From Tipula vernalis (lineage: Eukaryota; Arthropoda; Insecta; Diptera; Tipulidae): a stretch of 64,000 nucleotides of DNA. The stretch lies in assembly GCA_958295665.1 (NCBI GenBank), contig OY282560.1, forward strand, positions 147,056,091 through 147,120,090, read 5' to 3'. The translations under genes and the position numbers were made by a program. A model generated the notes under the pieces. The model did no database searches. It was not told the DNA's origin and worked only from the letters and a program-made list of their open reading frames with translations. Position 1 is the first letter of the stretch; each line of letters begins with the position of its first letter. Below are positions 22,536 to 35,100 of the stretch, piece by piece.

Positions 22536-25190
22536 TGATCTTCCTTCGATTATATTTTTATCTGAGATATGGATTTATGATTACGAATTAAGTTCTTATA
22601 ATATCCCCAATTATACGAATTTTGGGTTTTGCAATAATAACTATAGGGCGGGTGGTGCATGTGTTTTTTATAATAGCAGACTAAATTGTTCGTGTAAATC
22701 CGTTTCATTAAATTCGGCGGACGTAATTAAAATATCGTTATTTATTAATAATGTGAACTATGTTTTTATTTGTGTATATCGTTTGCAATTCGTTCCAGTT
22801 TCAATTTTTGTTAGTGAATTTTCCAATTTAATTAAGAATATTAGAAACAAAAATGTTATTTTTGTGGGAGATTTTAATATAGATATTCTAAATTTTCCTC
22901 CTTCGAGTGATAAATATATGTCCTCAAATGGCCTACATTCGTTAATTAATAAACCTACTAGAATAACAAACTATCTTTAGTGCTAGAAATAAGGAAAAAT
23001 GCTAAGTCCGCGAATGGCCGCAGGTTTGATAATTTTGTATTTTCTACTAAAATCTCTTCGTTTGATTTTTCTAGTTTAATCGATGAAACTGATCCGGTTG
23101 TCATTTTGTCACGATTTCTTTCTTTGGTTAACTCCATTTCTGATTCATGTTTTTCTAATGTCATTCAACATAAATCTAAATATAAACTGAAACCCTGGAT
23201 CTCGTTCCATTTGATAAATTTAATGGCTAAGAAAAAGAAAATTAGTAAAAAGTGTAAGAAGCATCCCACAAATAAAGGGCTTCAGAAATATTTTGTTAAA
23301 CTATGCCAAAAAGTCGATGATAAAATTCTTTCTGACAAATTCCCATATTACCACAATAAATTTCAACACTGTGGTAAAAATAGTAAGAAGACATGATCGG
23401 TTGTTAATCAACTTTAGGTGATAGGGTTGTTAATTATGTTGATAAAATTATGTCTAGTGATTCAGTAATTCTTACGGATTGTTTCTATTGCTGATGATTT
23501 TGGTTTGTATTTTTCTATTATTGTGTCTTAGCTAAGAACAACCAATTGTTTGTTTAATAATATGTCTTTTCATAATCATAGTGAAGTCATCATCTCAGAA
23601 AATTTTTTTATTAATCCTGTGGACGGTACTGAAATTGTTGGTATAATTAATGGTTTAAAATCCAGTAATAGTACAGATATTCTTGGTATAAGTTCCAATA
23701 TGTATGCTAAAAGCTAACACAGAAATTATATCGCCAATTTTGTTACATTTTATCAATCAAAGTTTTTTGGATGGCAGTGTTCCTCATTGTTTGAAAACAG
23801 CAGTTGTAATTCCGTTATTTAAAAAGGGTGATAAATTGCTTAAGGATAATTATCGTCCTATATCTTTACAGCCCATTTTATAAAAATATTCTGGAAAAGG
23901 CGTTAAAATTTCGGGTTGATGCCTTCTTTTCTAAATATAATAATTTAAATAATTGTCAATATGGTTTTAGGTCTGGAAAAAAATACTGAGTCAGCTTGAA
24001 TTGATTTTTTGAATGGGGTTGATATTAATTTAAATTGGAAAAAGTGTGTTGGTACTGTTTTTATTGATATTAAGGGTGCTTTTGAAACGGTAAATCACAA
24101 TGTACTTTTACGGAGATTTTAAAAGTGTGGTTTTAGAAGTGTGCCGTTTCTATGGTTTAAATCATATCTTCGTAACAGGTTTTTTAAAGTAAAAATTGAT
24201 AATTCGCTTAGCATGCCGTTCAAGGCAGACTTTGGAGTTCCACAAGGTTCGGTCCTCGGTCCTGTGTTATTTTTAGTTTATATAAACTCTATATTTAATT
24301 TGGATTTGAAAGGCAGAATTATTGCTTTTGCTGATTATATGGCATTGAGTTATTATGGTTCAAGTACTTCTGGAATATTCAACCATATTAATTCTGATAT
24401 GGATACATTGCGATCTTGGTTTGAGGATCATTCCATGATTTTAAGTGAGAAAACTAAAATTATGTTTTTTACATTGGCTGGTGATCCATATTCGAGTTAT
24501 GTTCCAGAGATTGTTTGCCATATGCGGAATTGTAATTTAGTGAATTGTAGCAATCTTTGCATTCTAATTGAACTTGTTTATAATTTTAAGTATCTAGGTT
24601 TGCATCTGGATGCTAATTTAAATTGGAAAATTCATTTTCAAAAGGTTAAAGAGCAATTAAATTTTTCTTTACGTGCTATGCATTTACTGCGTCAGTTTTA
24701 TCCATCCGCCATTTTATTAAATTTTTATCATGCATGTTTTGAATCTAGGCTTTCCTATGGATTATCTTGTTGGGGTGGGGTTTATATGAATACATTGGAA
24801 CCTTTATACATTTTGCAAAAATACATTGTTCGAGTTATGTTTTTTAAGAGCCGTCGCGATCGTTCTTGGCCAATTTTTATGGCTTGTAAAATTTTACCTT
24901 TGCAACACCTATATGTATTTAAAGTTTTAAAATTATTTTTCTCCAGAAGTGGGCACAGAATTCTGAGATTAAGTACTGTTTACGACATTCGTAATAATTA
25001 CAGAAACTTCCTTTCTGTTCCTGGATTTATCAGTGAAGCTTATCGCAGGTACTTCTTAGTTTCGGCCCCCACATTTTTTAATCGCTTGCCTCAACTAATA
25101 CGCACACAGTTAAAAAATAGAAAAATTATGAATTTAATTAAGGATTGGTTGTTTGAAAATAAAGATATTGGCTTTATGTTTTTAAAATAA
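22536..25190 (+). pseudogene. LINE ORF2: endonuclease and reverse transcriptase, broken
   Basis: Open pieces in order: the APE-type endonuclease (22540-22980, with IIFLSEIWI, the GDFNIDIL catalytic segment and INKPTRITN); a linker (22980-23396, ending in a KKTW-like segment); a damaged RT N-terminus (about 23560-24140, with NYRPISLQP and YGFRSGK); and a 349-codon open frame (24141-25190). That frame holds VPQGSVLGPVLF, the active-site region and the C-terminal domain. The catalytic motif reads FADY rather than FADD, because codon 24336-24338 is TAT instead of GAT. The polymerase would therefore be dead even without the frameshifts. The family is clearly non-LTR, and jockey-like placement is by resemblance. 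Confidence 0.88.
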
Positions 25191-25383
25191 AATAAAATTT
25201 ATATTTTGTATTTTTTTTGATAGTTTATATTTTATTTGATATTAGCTTTATTGTAAAGGTTATTAGCCACTGCCTTTTGGCAAAGAATAACCTATCTTCT
25301 TAACCTTAATTTTTGTATTATTATTTTTAATTATTTCATAAATTTATATTTGTAAGGTTATGAGAAATAAATAAATAAATTCC
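22536..25383 (+). mobile_element. 5'-truncated LINE with endonuclease and RT remnants
   Basis: The element starts directly at the TTAA edge of the upstream piggyBac, already inside the endonuclease domain. It runs through a linker, the RT and a 3' UTR. The UTR contains a stem (AGGTTATT...AATAACCT, about 25257-25293) just before a tail of AAAT units ending at about 25383. Such tails and 3' hairpins are seen in several LINE clades. Which of the piggyBac and the LINE came first cannot be settled from this junction. Confidence 0.8.
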
Positions 25384-25566
25384 CAGGTAGCGAAATATTT
25401 GCTCACAAGTCCACAAAACGCCCTTTTTCAATGATCGTTTTAACAAAAACATCCCATGTAAATTATTCTGGAAAATTGTTAAGGCCTTGTGCTAACTTTT
25501 AAATCTAATATTATGCCAGAAGAATTTAATGAATATTTTAGTTCTGTTTTCCTTGCAAATAGTTGA
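25384..25566 (+). pseudogene. LINE fragment upstream of RT (possible)
   Basis: A short frame (25513-25566) reads MPEEFNEYFSSVF, like the segment just before the RT in jockey-type ORF2 proteins. A preceding LFWKIVKAL piece (about 25458) fits the KKTW-type linker. It does not continue the LINE that ends at 25383, so it would be a separate fragment. The match is short and the call tentative. Confidence 0.45.
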
Positions 25567-25609
25567 ATTTGAATATATGTATGTTGCAATATAGTTTTTG
25601 AAAAGTCTG

Positions 25610-26571
25610 CAGTGGTCTCCCATATAACGCGATTAATATGTTACGCGTTGCATGAAATCGCGTTATAGGAAATCGCGTTGTACGAGTAAAAAGCTTGTAT
25701 AACGCGAATGATATTAGAGTAAAATGTTATAGTGGATATTATCAAATAAAATTTGATCGTACAAATTGACATATTAGATCCAAATAATATTCATCAAAAT
25801 AAAATTGTACACATTGTATTTCCTATGCGAATGTATTGTGTATCAAAAATATATTTTAACAAATTAATTCATAATACATACATATTTTGTGGTTAAACAA
25901 AGTATTTAATTGTTTTTAGTCACAATCCGTGTCATCCAAAATTAAGTTCCACCGATGTGGATTCACTGAAAGAGGTTGTTTGTTTTCTTTTTGGACTTCG
26001 CTACAATTGATTGATTCATTTTCAATAATATAATCTACTTCAGCATTTATATCCTTCAAAAAACCGTTTTTTTTTTTTTTTGATTTGCCTTAAAAGTTAC
26101 TTTAATATGTGTAGAATACGATAAACCTTGAGGCTTGCTTTCATTCTACTATGAGCGCCAAGCGCAGGTATACGAACTAAAGATCTATAATGCTATATCT
26201 CCGTCAATTTTCAATCATTTCTAATGATTAAAAATACTCGTTAAAATATTTATAATAAACTGTGAACATTTTGAAAAGATGCTCTAAAGTGATGATATCG
26301 TTTACTCTGAAACGAAGCTTTCATGATTGAGTGTTTGTAATTAAGTCATATTCATATACGAATTTCGTAAGTTGTGATTCATCTAAACTTTTGTCATTGT
26401 TAATGAATTCTGATATATCTTCCTCGTTCATATCATCTAATCGTTCCCCACCCAATAAATTAGCTAAAGTTATAATCCGGTCAGAAGATTGAAGACAATT
26501 GATTTTCTACACTTACTATTTTAGGTGAAATATTTTTCCAGCAAGCATTTAGAGTGGACTGTGTCTAAATT
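25610..26571 (-). mobile_element. pogo/Tigger-like element, C-terminal half
   Basis: The low-coordinate end begins CAGTGGTCTCCCATATAACG and carries repeated ATAACGCG and AATCGCGTTAT motifs (25610-25715), the style of TIR seen in Tigger/pogo elements. The coding remnant lies on the minus strand behind it. The element is cut at about 26571, where a putative BEL LTR begins. The opposite TIR is not visible in the window. Confidence 0.75.
25920..26570 (-). pseudogene. pogo/Tigger-type transposase C-terminus
   Basis: Reading down from 26570, the minus strand gives TLNACWKNISPKIV (like the LxxCWRK segment of Tigger proteins). It then gives LANLLGGERLDDMNEEDISE and a tail ending NPHRWNLILDDTDCD with a TGA at 25920-25922. 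The pieces are in different frames, separated by a damaged A-rich stretch (26060-26080). The DDE catalytic part and the N-terminal HTH are missing because the element is truncated by the insertion at about 26571. The assignment rests on the order of these motifs plus the Tigger-like TIR, and it is fairly confident at the pogo/Tigger level. Confidence 0.72.
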
Positions 26572-26917
26572 CCTATAAGAAACACCACAAACAACAACAA
26601 CCAAATTATCATATTTCTTCTCTTTGTACTCTAACCTTAATGAAAGAAGGAGAACCCAATTATGTATAATTTTCGCTCTCTCTCTCTCTTTTGCGTTTTC
26701 GGATTCTGCTTGGTTCGGGTTTTTTATGTTGTCTTGTGTTATTTGTGGTGAGAGTCAGTAAGAGCTCGACAACCGATTTGAAAATATGTACAATTAAATG
26801 TATATTAAATAAAATGTGTTTTCAAGAATTTAACCAAAAATAAAAGTTTGTTAGTTTTAATAAATTTAAATACTGAGTTCTCGTGAAAATACAGTCCATT
26901 GAAGAACAAAACCAACA
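26572..26917 (+). promoter_or_regulatory. Probable 5' LTR of the BEL/Pao element
   Basis: A 346-bp segment starts TGTCTAAATTCC and ends ACCAACA. It is followed at once by TTTTGGTCCTTGTAAGCCGG, the kind of sequence found at the primer-binding region just after BEL LTRs. It contains a CTCTCTCTCT tract near 26670-26690 and an AATAAA near 26808 that could serve as a polyadenylation signal. The matching 3' LTR is absent because the element is truncated downstream, so the boundaries are inferred. Confidence 0.5.
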
Positions 26918-27621
26918 ATTTTGGTCCTTGTAAGCCGGATGGTATTGTAATAAATTAAAATTTGGCGTCTTCACCAAGCCGACCGTGAAATTCGGCAGTG
27001 TATGAAATAATATAATTCATCTACTGTTTTCCGAGCCGATACATTTTTTATAATAAAGTAATTTGTGTACAATCCAGTGTTAAATCATAAAATCCGATTA
27101 CAGAGAAAATTGTAATATCAAAGCTGCCATTTTGTACGTTGTTAGAATTGAATGAATAAAGTAAAAAATTGATTGCCGAATACCGTTCAACATTTACAAA
27201 TTCGATTTAAGCCTATTCAATCATTTTGGGAACCGTTGTAAGCCTGTTCAATAGTTTTATGCAACTAAAGAATAATAATTGCAGTTCAACTATAAAATTT
27301 ATTTTCGAATAAGAATTGAGTCTTCAATAATTAAAAATACAACAAAATTATCATAAGACTGGCGTTTAACTTTATATAAGGAGTTATGTTACAACAACAT
27401 TTATTTATATGTCCTTGAATTAAATTAAGTCAATAATTGAAATTGACGATCATCTTTGAAACAACCGGTTCAACAATAAAAAATCATCTATATCAACCAT
27501 TTATCTATAATCGAAAATGGGTACAACATTTGTTATCAAATTATTTTAGTATTATTTAATTAAAATTTTATTATATTATAGTTATTAGTTCATTACATAT
27601 ATAACATATATTAAGTTTAAA

Positions 27622-29302
27622 ATGGTTAAAACATTTAAATCCGTATTGTTGCGCATAAGGGCAGTCGAAAATTATTTAAAGAAATTTGATGACGAACCTC
27701 CACCGCTAGAAGAATTCGTAAGTAGATTGTCATGAATATGAAAAAATCTGGGACGATTTAATTAAAATCAATGCAGAAACTCTCGGTGATATGCAACCGG
27801 AAATAGAGGAGGTGAAGGATCGATTCCATGGCGTAACGGCTAATTTGAATGTTTTAATCAAAAATAATAAAGATAATTCAATTACTTCTGATGACAAAGC
27901 ATTGGTTACCAAATTAAAATTTAATGCGGTTAAATTACCTCACGTGAATCTTCCGGTATTTAACGGAAACCCAACAGAGTGGCTCACTTTCAAAGATACT
28001 TATTTATCCGTAGTGCACAATAGAGACGACATTGATGACATTGTGAAATTTACGTTATTGTTAGAAAAATTAACGGGAGATGCAAGAGACACAATATATG
28101 CCATGTTACTTTTTCGCTGCTGGTTATCAAAAAGCTTGGTCCGAGTTAGTAGGTCAGTGTGACGATGAGCGAATCATCGTAAAAATTCATGTGGATGCTC
28201 TTTTGAATTTGCCGAGGGTTTCCAGTGACAATGCCTTAGAATTAAAAAAATTGGTGAATTCCTGCATTTCGCACATTTCATCCATAGAAGCGTGCAATCA
28301 ATCCATAGATGGTCTGGGCGAATTATTTATTATTAACACTGTTACTAAAAAATTAGATGCTAGTTTAAGGAAGGAATGGGAAAATGAGTTAGTTCCAAAT
28401 GCCTTACCCAAGTGGATTCAATTAAAAGAATTTTTGATGAAACGATGTAGAGTGTTATCATCAGTTGGATCAAATTTCAGTGATTCTGGGAAATCGTTTC
28501 CGAACAAATCAATTAGACAGAGCACAGGGCGAAATACACTAATTCCTAATGTTAAACCAAATTCCACATTCACATATTCTTCCCAAATTTCAAGCCAAGC
28601 CAGGTTACATCATCAGAAAACAAATTCATGTGTGTTTTGTAAAGGTAGTTTTCATCCATTTTATACGTGTCCAGAATTCATTAAATTGCCGTCATCCGAT
28701 AGGTTCAAAAAATAATTGAATTGCGACTATGTTTAAATTGTTTCGGGGCTAATCATTTCAATAAAAACTGCTAAAAAGTTGGTTGTAAATTGTGTTCACG
28801 TAAACATCACACACTACTACACCGTACAGGAACCTCACGTCAACCTGACGTAGTGATAGAAGATAAGAAAACCACCGAAACCCCAACAAGTTTTAATGGG
28901 CAGTCAACCTATTGTACTCCAGATAACTTGATTAAAAAGCAAGTTTTATTATCAACGGCTTTAATTCTTATCAGAGGTAACAATGAGAAGTACCACGAAT
29001 GGCGTATGTTACTCGATTCCGGTAGCCAGAGTAATTTCATATCGACTGATTTTGCAAATAAATTGCAGTTAAATCGCACTTCTCTTAGCCATATTTCAAT
29101 CTGCGGTTTGGATGACACAAAAACAAATGTATCTGAATGTACAACTACAACGATTAAATCCCGTATTGCCAAGTTTCAACATAACTTAATATTTTTTATT
29201 GTTCCAACAATTTCCAATGCATTACCAAAATCCAATATCGATATTTCGCGTTGGGCAATTCCGGACAACATCATGTTAGCCGATCCATATTTCAATACCT
29301 AA
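27622..29302 (+). pseudogene. BEL/Pao Gag and aspartic protease
   Basis: ATG 27622 starts MVKTFKSVLLRIRAVENYL. A frameshift near 27720 and another near 28110 separate the open pieces. The region 27950-28080 (FNGNPTEWLTFKDTY) is the DUF1759-type Gag segment shared by BEL elements. Cysteine-rich knuckles follow (CVFCKGSFHPFYTC at about 28630, then CLNCFGANHFNKNC at about 28735, with a stop after it). The protease (DUF1758 type) has its catalytic motif as LLDSGSQSNFIS near 29010-29045. The frame ends at 29302, just where the RT should begin. Gag would package the RNA, and the protease would cut the polyprotein. The arrangement is typical and the identification secure. Confidence 0.9.
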
Positions 29303-30576
29303 AAGATTAGTTCTTTCTGATATTGCTAAAGTGTATGATCCACTAGGATTGCTTATGATCCACTAGGATTGCTTTCTCCAGTTATAATTACCGCAAAAAT
29401 ACTCATCCAATCACTTTGGAAATGCAAATCAGATTGAGACGAACCACTTTCTGAAGACTTATATCGTATATGGCATGAATTTAGATCAAATTTAGTCAAT
29501 GTTAATACCATTTAATTTCCGAGATGTGTCCTTCTTCAAAATCGTGTCTCTGTAGAGTTGCATGGTTTTTCAGATGCCTCAGAGCACATTTCCGTTCGTT
29601 TGTTATGTAGTAAATCGCGAGTAGCACCGATAAAAATAATATCGCTTCCGCGTTTAGAGCTATCATAGCTCTCACGACTAATAACAACCGTAGCAGAATC
29701 AATGGAGATTAAATACGATCGCATAGTTTTGTGGTCCGATTCCTTAATAACTTTACAATTTCAATTGGCAACACGTCAGTTCAGCAAACAATCCATCCGA
29801 TTTAGTGTCGCGAGGCTGCATGCCTCAGGATAAAAAGAACATTGAATGGTGGTGGAATGGACCTAAATTTTTGTATCTTCCTGAATGCGATGGATCTGAA
29901 CTTCCATTAATTTCGACAATGAATTACTAGAATTAAAAGAAAAACCATCATTGAATTATTTCACCGTTTCAATAAACATATTTAACTCTTTTGTAGAAAG
30001 ATTCAGCTCTCTTTCAAAATTAATTCGCTCTATGTGTTACGTACTTCGATTTGTACACAATTGCAAAAATAAAATTAATAAATTGTCCGGTCCACCTTCA
30101 GTAACAGAATTCAAAATTGCAACCTTGGCATTGGTTAAAATTATTCAACAGCAAGAATTCCAATCCGATTTAACTCGAATCTCTGATAATAAAGAATTAC
30201 AAAGGCAAAATAAACTACGATGTTTAAGCCCGTTCATCGATGAAAATAACCTGCTCCGAGTTGGGGGACGTTTAAAAAATTCCAATTTGGAATATGATTG
30301 CAAACATCAGTTATTATTACCTGCTAAACATCACTTCACAACAATCTTGTTTCGTTATGAGCATTGAAAAAATCTGCATGCTGGTCCGCAACTTCTGGCT
30401 TCCATAATACGTCAAGCTTATTGGCCAATTAACGCTAATAATACAGCCAAGAAAATAGTTAGAAGCTGCATAAGTTGTTTCAAAATAAAGCCGATATTGA
30501 CAAAGCCCATTAGATAGAACCACCTGTAGCAAACCATTTAATACTGCTGGCCTTTGTGGCCCCTTCTAGATTAAAA
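29296..30576 (+). pseudogene. BEL/Pao Pol remnant: connection, RNase H, integrase N-terminus
   Basis: The sequence resumes in another frame as KRLVLSDIAKVYDPLGLL, the diagnostic DPLGLLSP block that follows the RT in BEL Pol. The whole RT palm is therefore deleted. A 20-bp tandem duplication (29333-29372) breaks this block. Further pieces include [10 protein letters not shown] (RNase H-like), an SRLITTVAESMEI segment, and a long open piece at 29951-30367 ending at the integrase zinc-binding region (PAKHHFTTILFRYEH, LHAGPQLLASIIRQAYWPI, CISC). A TAGLCGPF motif near 30545 corresponds to VDFCGPF, so the first catalytic D of the integrase reads G. The Gypsy element starts at 30581. Confidence 0.87.
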
Positions 30577-30580
30577 ATTG

Positions 30581-30723
30581 TTCCGACTGGCATACGTCTC
30601 CACTTGGAACAGTGACGATTTTTTTTTTTCGAAAATTCCAAACGCTCAATAATTTGAAATTTTTCTTTAATTATAAAATACCATGACTACCATAGTGTTG
30701 TATATACATATGCTCTAAGTTAA
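30581..30723 (+). repeat. Gypsy 5' LTR, first 143 bp
   Basis: This segment is nearly identical to the start of the 3' LTR (35647-35789). Visible differences are the third base (C for A), one base in the T run, and one change in ACTACCATAG versus ACCACCATAG. Similarity stops abruptly at TTAA, where a 666-bp inverted-repeat element begins. The rest of this LTR is not found on the far side of that element. The closeness of the two LTR pieces implies a fairly recent insertion. Confidence 0.85.
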
Positions 30724-31389
30724 GCCTGAATTCCACTGTGAATAATTGACTGAACTGACTTCAAGTCGAAAGAAGACAACAAAAAAAAAATCCATTGGAG
30801 TGACAAAGATAAAGCATGTTTTTTTTATTTTTGTTTATAGCACAAATATCTTGATAAATTTTGACAGCGACAGAAAAAAATAAAAAATAAAAATAATAAA
30901 TTTTTGGTTATCACTTGGAGTTTTAATTTGGCTTTTTCATCACCAATAAATTATTTAAAAAAAAAACGATTACTTTATTAAATTGCCAATAATAGCATTT
31001 AGCGATATTATCACAATTGATCCCAATTTATCACAATTTAACTGTACACAAACTTTATATTTTTTTATTATCACAGCTATTTTAGAAGCAACCACCAAAA
31101 AAAATTATGACACTTTCCATAAAAATAACAAACTTTTAATTAACTTAGTGTGCGGAAAAAAATTTGCGTTCGTACACAAAATTTGTGTGCATATATTAGT
31201 TGGATAACCATAAAATGACTTCGATTTTGATAATTTTTGACCATAATTATGGCGATCCACTAATACAAACACACATTTGATGTAAGTAAAATCTTGACTG
31301 ACTTCGTTTCTTTCACACAACCACCGATTTTATATTTTTATCTCCCTTTATCTTGACTGACTAAATTTTATTCGCAATGGAATTCAGGC
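30724..31389. mobile_element. 666-bp non-coding inverted-repeat element with TTAA flanks
   Basis: The ends are inverted repeats: GCCTGAATTCCACTGTGAAT on the left and the complement of ATTCGCAATGGAATTCAGGC on the right, two mismatches in 20. TTAA flanks both sides (30720-30723 and 31390-31393), the piggyBac-type target. The interior is AT-rich without a gene. The palindromic match extends three bases into the flanks (AAG/CTT), so a simple TTAA insertion is likely but not proven. It interrupts the Gypsy 5' LTR, and sequence beyond it is not LTR-like. A deletion must therefore have accompanied or followed the insertion. Confidence 0.75.
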
Positions 31390-31485
31390 TTAACTTGATT
31401 TTCCTTGTTGAAACAAAAAGAAACAAGCAAACATACTCGAAAAATTGTTTTCCGTATTTTTTGAATTTTTGTTTGTCTCTGCCGG

Positions 31486-32033
31486 AATTTTATCCAGACG
31501 TAGCGCCAACTGATGTCTCCACCGGGTATTCGTTGGCTTCATTTCAGGGTCCGTCCGCGGGTCCGGTCGTCAGACTAAATAACCCAGTCAGAATACCAAT
31601 AGTTAACAAGCCACCAGCGGTATCTCATGCAGCGACCGGAAATCCTCCTCTCGTCTGTTTTAACTGTCTTGATATTGGGCACACCTTTAAATATTGCCCT
31701 AAACCTATGGTTCGATATTTCTGTTTCCTTTGTGGATTACCTGATACCATTTCTCCGAATTGTCCTAGATGTGCGGGAAACCGATCGAGTGGCCAGTGGA
31801 GATCGGGGAACCATGGGTCACAGAATACCGGAGCCCCAAGGAATGCGTTGGAGGATGCGGCCAGCAACACGGATCCGGAACTTCATCAGAGGCCTGCACT
31901 CTCCGAAAGTCTTCGTAGAGCCCGTTTGCTCCGAAAACAAATCTGGACCTGTTTCGTCTGGTTCCAACCAGGTGAGTGTGGGTTCTGCGGGACTCCCATC
32001 CATGCCAAAATGTCAAGCTGTCCCATCAGTTAA
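31486..32033 (+). pseudogene. Gypsy Gag, C-terminal part
   Basis: The reading frame begins without a proper start downstream of the inverted-repeat element. It shows a proline-rich stretch, then a CX2CX4HX4C zinc knuckle (CFNCLDIGHTFKYC, 31656-31697) and a second cysteine cluster (CFLCGLPDTISPNCPRC). This two-part nucleocapsid is characteristic of Osvaldo/Ulysses-type Gypsy elements. The matrix and capsid regions, usually several hundred residues, are gone. The frame ends at 32033, and the pol frame (+1 relative to gag) overlaps it from at least 31627. That is compatible with frameshift expression in an intact parent. Confidence 0.8.
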
Positions 32034-32103
32034 TGTTAGGAACTCCATTTCACTAAATTCGTTCTTCCCACCTATTGCTTCTATGCCTTATACGTCACCT
32101 TAA

Positions 32104-35100
32104 AATTCTACACCTAATTCGTATTTACCTGCTATGTCATCTTTTTTCTCGTCAGTACCGGATATTTCGATTTCGGATATAACTTCCTCAGATTCAAGAC
32201 CTTCCGTCAAACCTGTTTTTCCAACTCTACCAATCACAAAACCATTTAGTTCTCATCTAGTAAACTTCCCCATTTCTAGCTTGTTCTCTGCTTCTCAGGT
32301 GCAAGCCCGATCTCACAATTCTAGCCGTTTGCTGCGCTCCAAACGTTATTGGGAAAGGCGGAAGGGTATGCGATCTTTCGTCATATCTTCCATGCTCGGT
32401 GCTGAAACCAATGATCTACGGCCGTATGTCGAAGTCTTGGTTAATGATGTTCCATACCGAGGTCTTTTAGATAGCGGAGCTAGCGTAAGCGTGTTGGGTT
32501 GTGGATCGGAAAAACTGTTATCAAATCCGTTTGTAAAAATTCATTATTTTCCAACTAAGATCAAAACCGCCAGCGGACAATTACAGCCAGTGCTTGGGTA
32601 TTTAAATGCTATAGTCCGATTCAATAACCTCGCTCATAACCTTACCTTATATTTAGTGCCTTCATTAGAACAGCCGTTATACCTTGGAATTGACTTTTGG
32701 AATCGCTTTGGGATTGTTCCAAAAGTCTCTTCTTTGAGTATTTCTTCTTTAAGTGATGTCAACGATCTTGCTGATTCCCCTCCTGAGTCTAAATTCCACC
32801 TTCTGTCCGGTGAGGATCAGCATACGTTAAATGGCATCAAAGAACTCTTTCCTTCGAGCGCTAAATTGGGCCTAGGTCAAACTTCTTTGTTATTTCACTC
32901 GATTGATGTTGGATCCGCGAAACCAGTGAAACAGCGATTTTATTCTGTGTCTCCTGCCGTCCAGAAGCTCATGTATGACGAGTTGGATCGGATGTTGTCC
33001 TTGGGGGTCATCGAGGAATCACAAAGTTCCTGGTGCTCTCCAGTTACGCTCGTGCGTAAGGCTAATGGTAAAGTTCGTCTGTGCTTAGATGCTAGAGAAC
33101 TGAACAAGGCCACCGTTAAGGATGCGTATCCGTTGCCTCTTATCAACGGATTGTTGGGTCGTTTGGATCAAACCAGATTTATATCTGCAATTGATTTAAA
33201 AGATGCCTTTTGGCAGATACCTCTCGACCCACAATCCCGCGATAAGACAGCGTTTACGGTACCTGGGCGGCCTTTGTATCAGTTCACCGTAATGCCCTTT
33301 GGGTTATGCAACGCTCCACAGACTCTTTGCCGCCTCATGCACCGAGTAATTCCTCACCGATTGCACGATAAGGTCTTTGTGTACCTTGATGACCTCTTAG
33401 TCACATCCGCCACTCTGGATGAGCATTACCTCCTTTTAAAAGAAGTCGCTTGCTTATTGAAATTCGCTGGGTTAACCATCAATCTAGACAAGAGCCAATT
33501 TGTCCTTAAAGAAGTTAATTATTTGAGTTATGTGGTTGGATACGGTTGCCTCCGCACAAACCCAGAAAAGTGTAAAGCGATTGCAGAGTTTCCCGTTCCA
33601 AAAACCACCAAACAAATACGACGCTTTCTGGGAATGTGTGAATGGTACCGTCGGTTCATACCGAACTTTGCTACCTTTGCTGCTCCATTGACTGATCTTA
33701 CAGGCAAATCGAGTAAATGTCCATGGTCCTCTGCTGCGGAATCCTCCTTTGTTGCTTTGAAAACCGCCTTGACCTCTGCTCCCGTGTTAGCTAACCCCGA
33801 TTACAGTAAGCCCTTCTACATACAGTGCGATGCCAGTGCCGTCGGCGTAGGTAGCGTCTTGTTTCAAACAGATCCTGATGGGGCAGAACATCCCATTGAG
33901 TTTATCTCGCATAAACTTAATGGGGCCCAGCGAAACTATTCAGTGACCGAGTTGGAGTGCTACGCCGCGGTACTCAGTGTGCAGAAGTTCCGGCCTTATG
34001 TAGAGGGGTATTCTTTTGTGATTTATACAGACCACGCTAGTCTACGCTGGCTGATGTCACAAAAGGATCTGTCGGGGCGCTTAGCCCGGTGGAGCCTCAA
34101 ATTGCAAGCTTTCGATTTTCAGATTGGGTACAGAAAAGGGTCGGTAAATATAGTGCCTGACACTTTATCTCGAGCTTTTCCTGAAGAAACTTCTCCTGAG
34201 GAAGACGTTCGTCTAAATAAAAACATTGCGTCTCTTAATGCTCAATTTGAAAATTGTCGGTTTCATCCTGTCTCTTCCATAGAACTAGCGGACATCAATA
34301 ACTTATCAAAGTCTAATTCTGTTCCTGTCTTACATCTTGATTTGAATTCTCCTGCTTTTAACGATCCTGCTTATGTGGCACACATAGACCAAGTTCGTAA
34401 ATTAAAAGACGGTGAACACAATTTCAAAATTCAAGACAACAAACTGTTAATTGATCCTTCGTATAGTGCGCGATATTTGGACACTGATCTTCCCGTTTAT
34501 CGTCTGGTAGTACTATCTCCTCTTGTTGAAAATCTGATTGAGCAAGCTCATATTCCGCCCACATCTGCACATCTTGGTGGTAGTAAAACCCTCGAGCGGT
34601 TGCAAAGGTAATTTTTGTGGCCTCAAATGTCTCGTCAGGTTAAAGATTACGTGGCGAAATGTCAAGAATGTAAAAAGAATAAGGGCGTTAACTTTTCCAC
34701 CAATCCAGCTATGGGAGCTGCGGTAGTGTCCACACGTCCTTTTCAAAAATTATACGTAGACTTTTTAGGACCTTATCCGAGATCGAAGTGTGGCAATACA
34801 TGTATATTGATTGTCGTGGATCATTTCTCCAAGTATGTATTTATCAAGCCTCTGCGAGAAGCTTCCGCTGCTTTGATGTGTACGTATTTGGAAAATGAGG
34901 TTTTCCTGACATTCTCTGTTCCTGAAGTTATTACCTCAGATAATGGCAAACAGTTTATTTCACAGCTCTTTAAAAATTTGCTAGCTAAATATGGAGTTTC
35001 GCACATCCGCACACCTGTTTACTCTCCGCAGAGCAACGCTTCGGAGCGGGTGAATCGCACACTATTGGCTGCCATTAGGTCATATGTTGATGATCACGAA

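Noticed and set aside
30579..30582. Calling the Gypsy LTR from TG at 30579
   Set aside because: Both LTR copies share TTGTT, but the BEL codons and the ATTG duplication place the boundary after 30580; the two bases remain ambiguous.
31377..31485. Start of Gag at the in-frame ATG 31377
   Set aside because: That ATG lies inside the right end of the inverted-repeat element, so the start is accidental.
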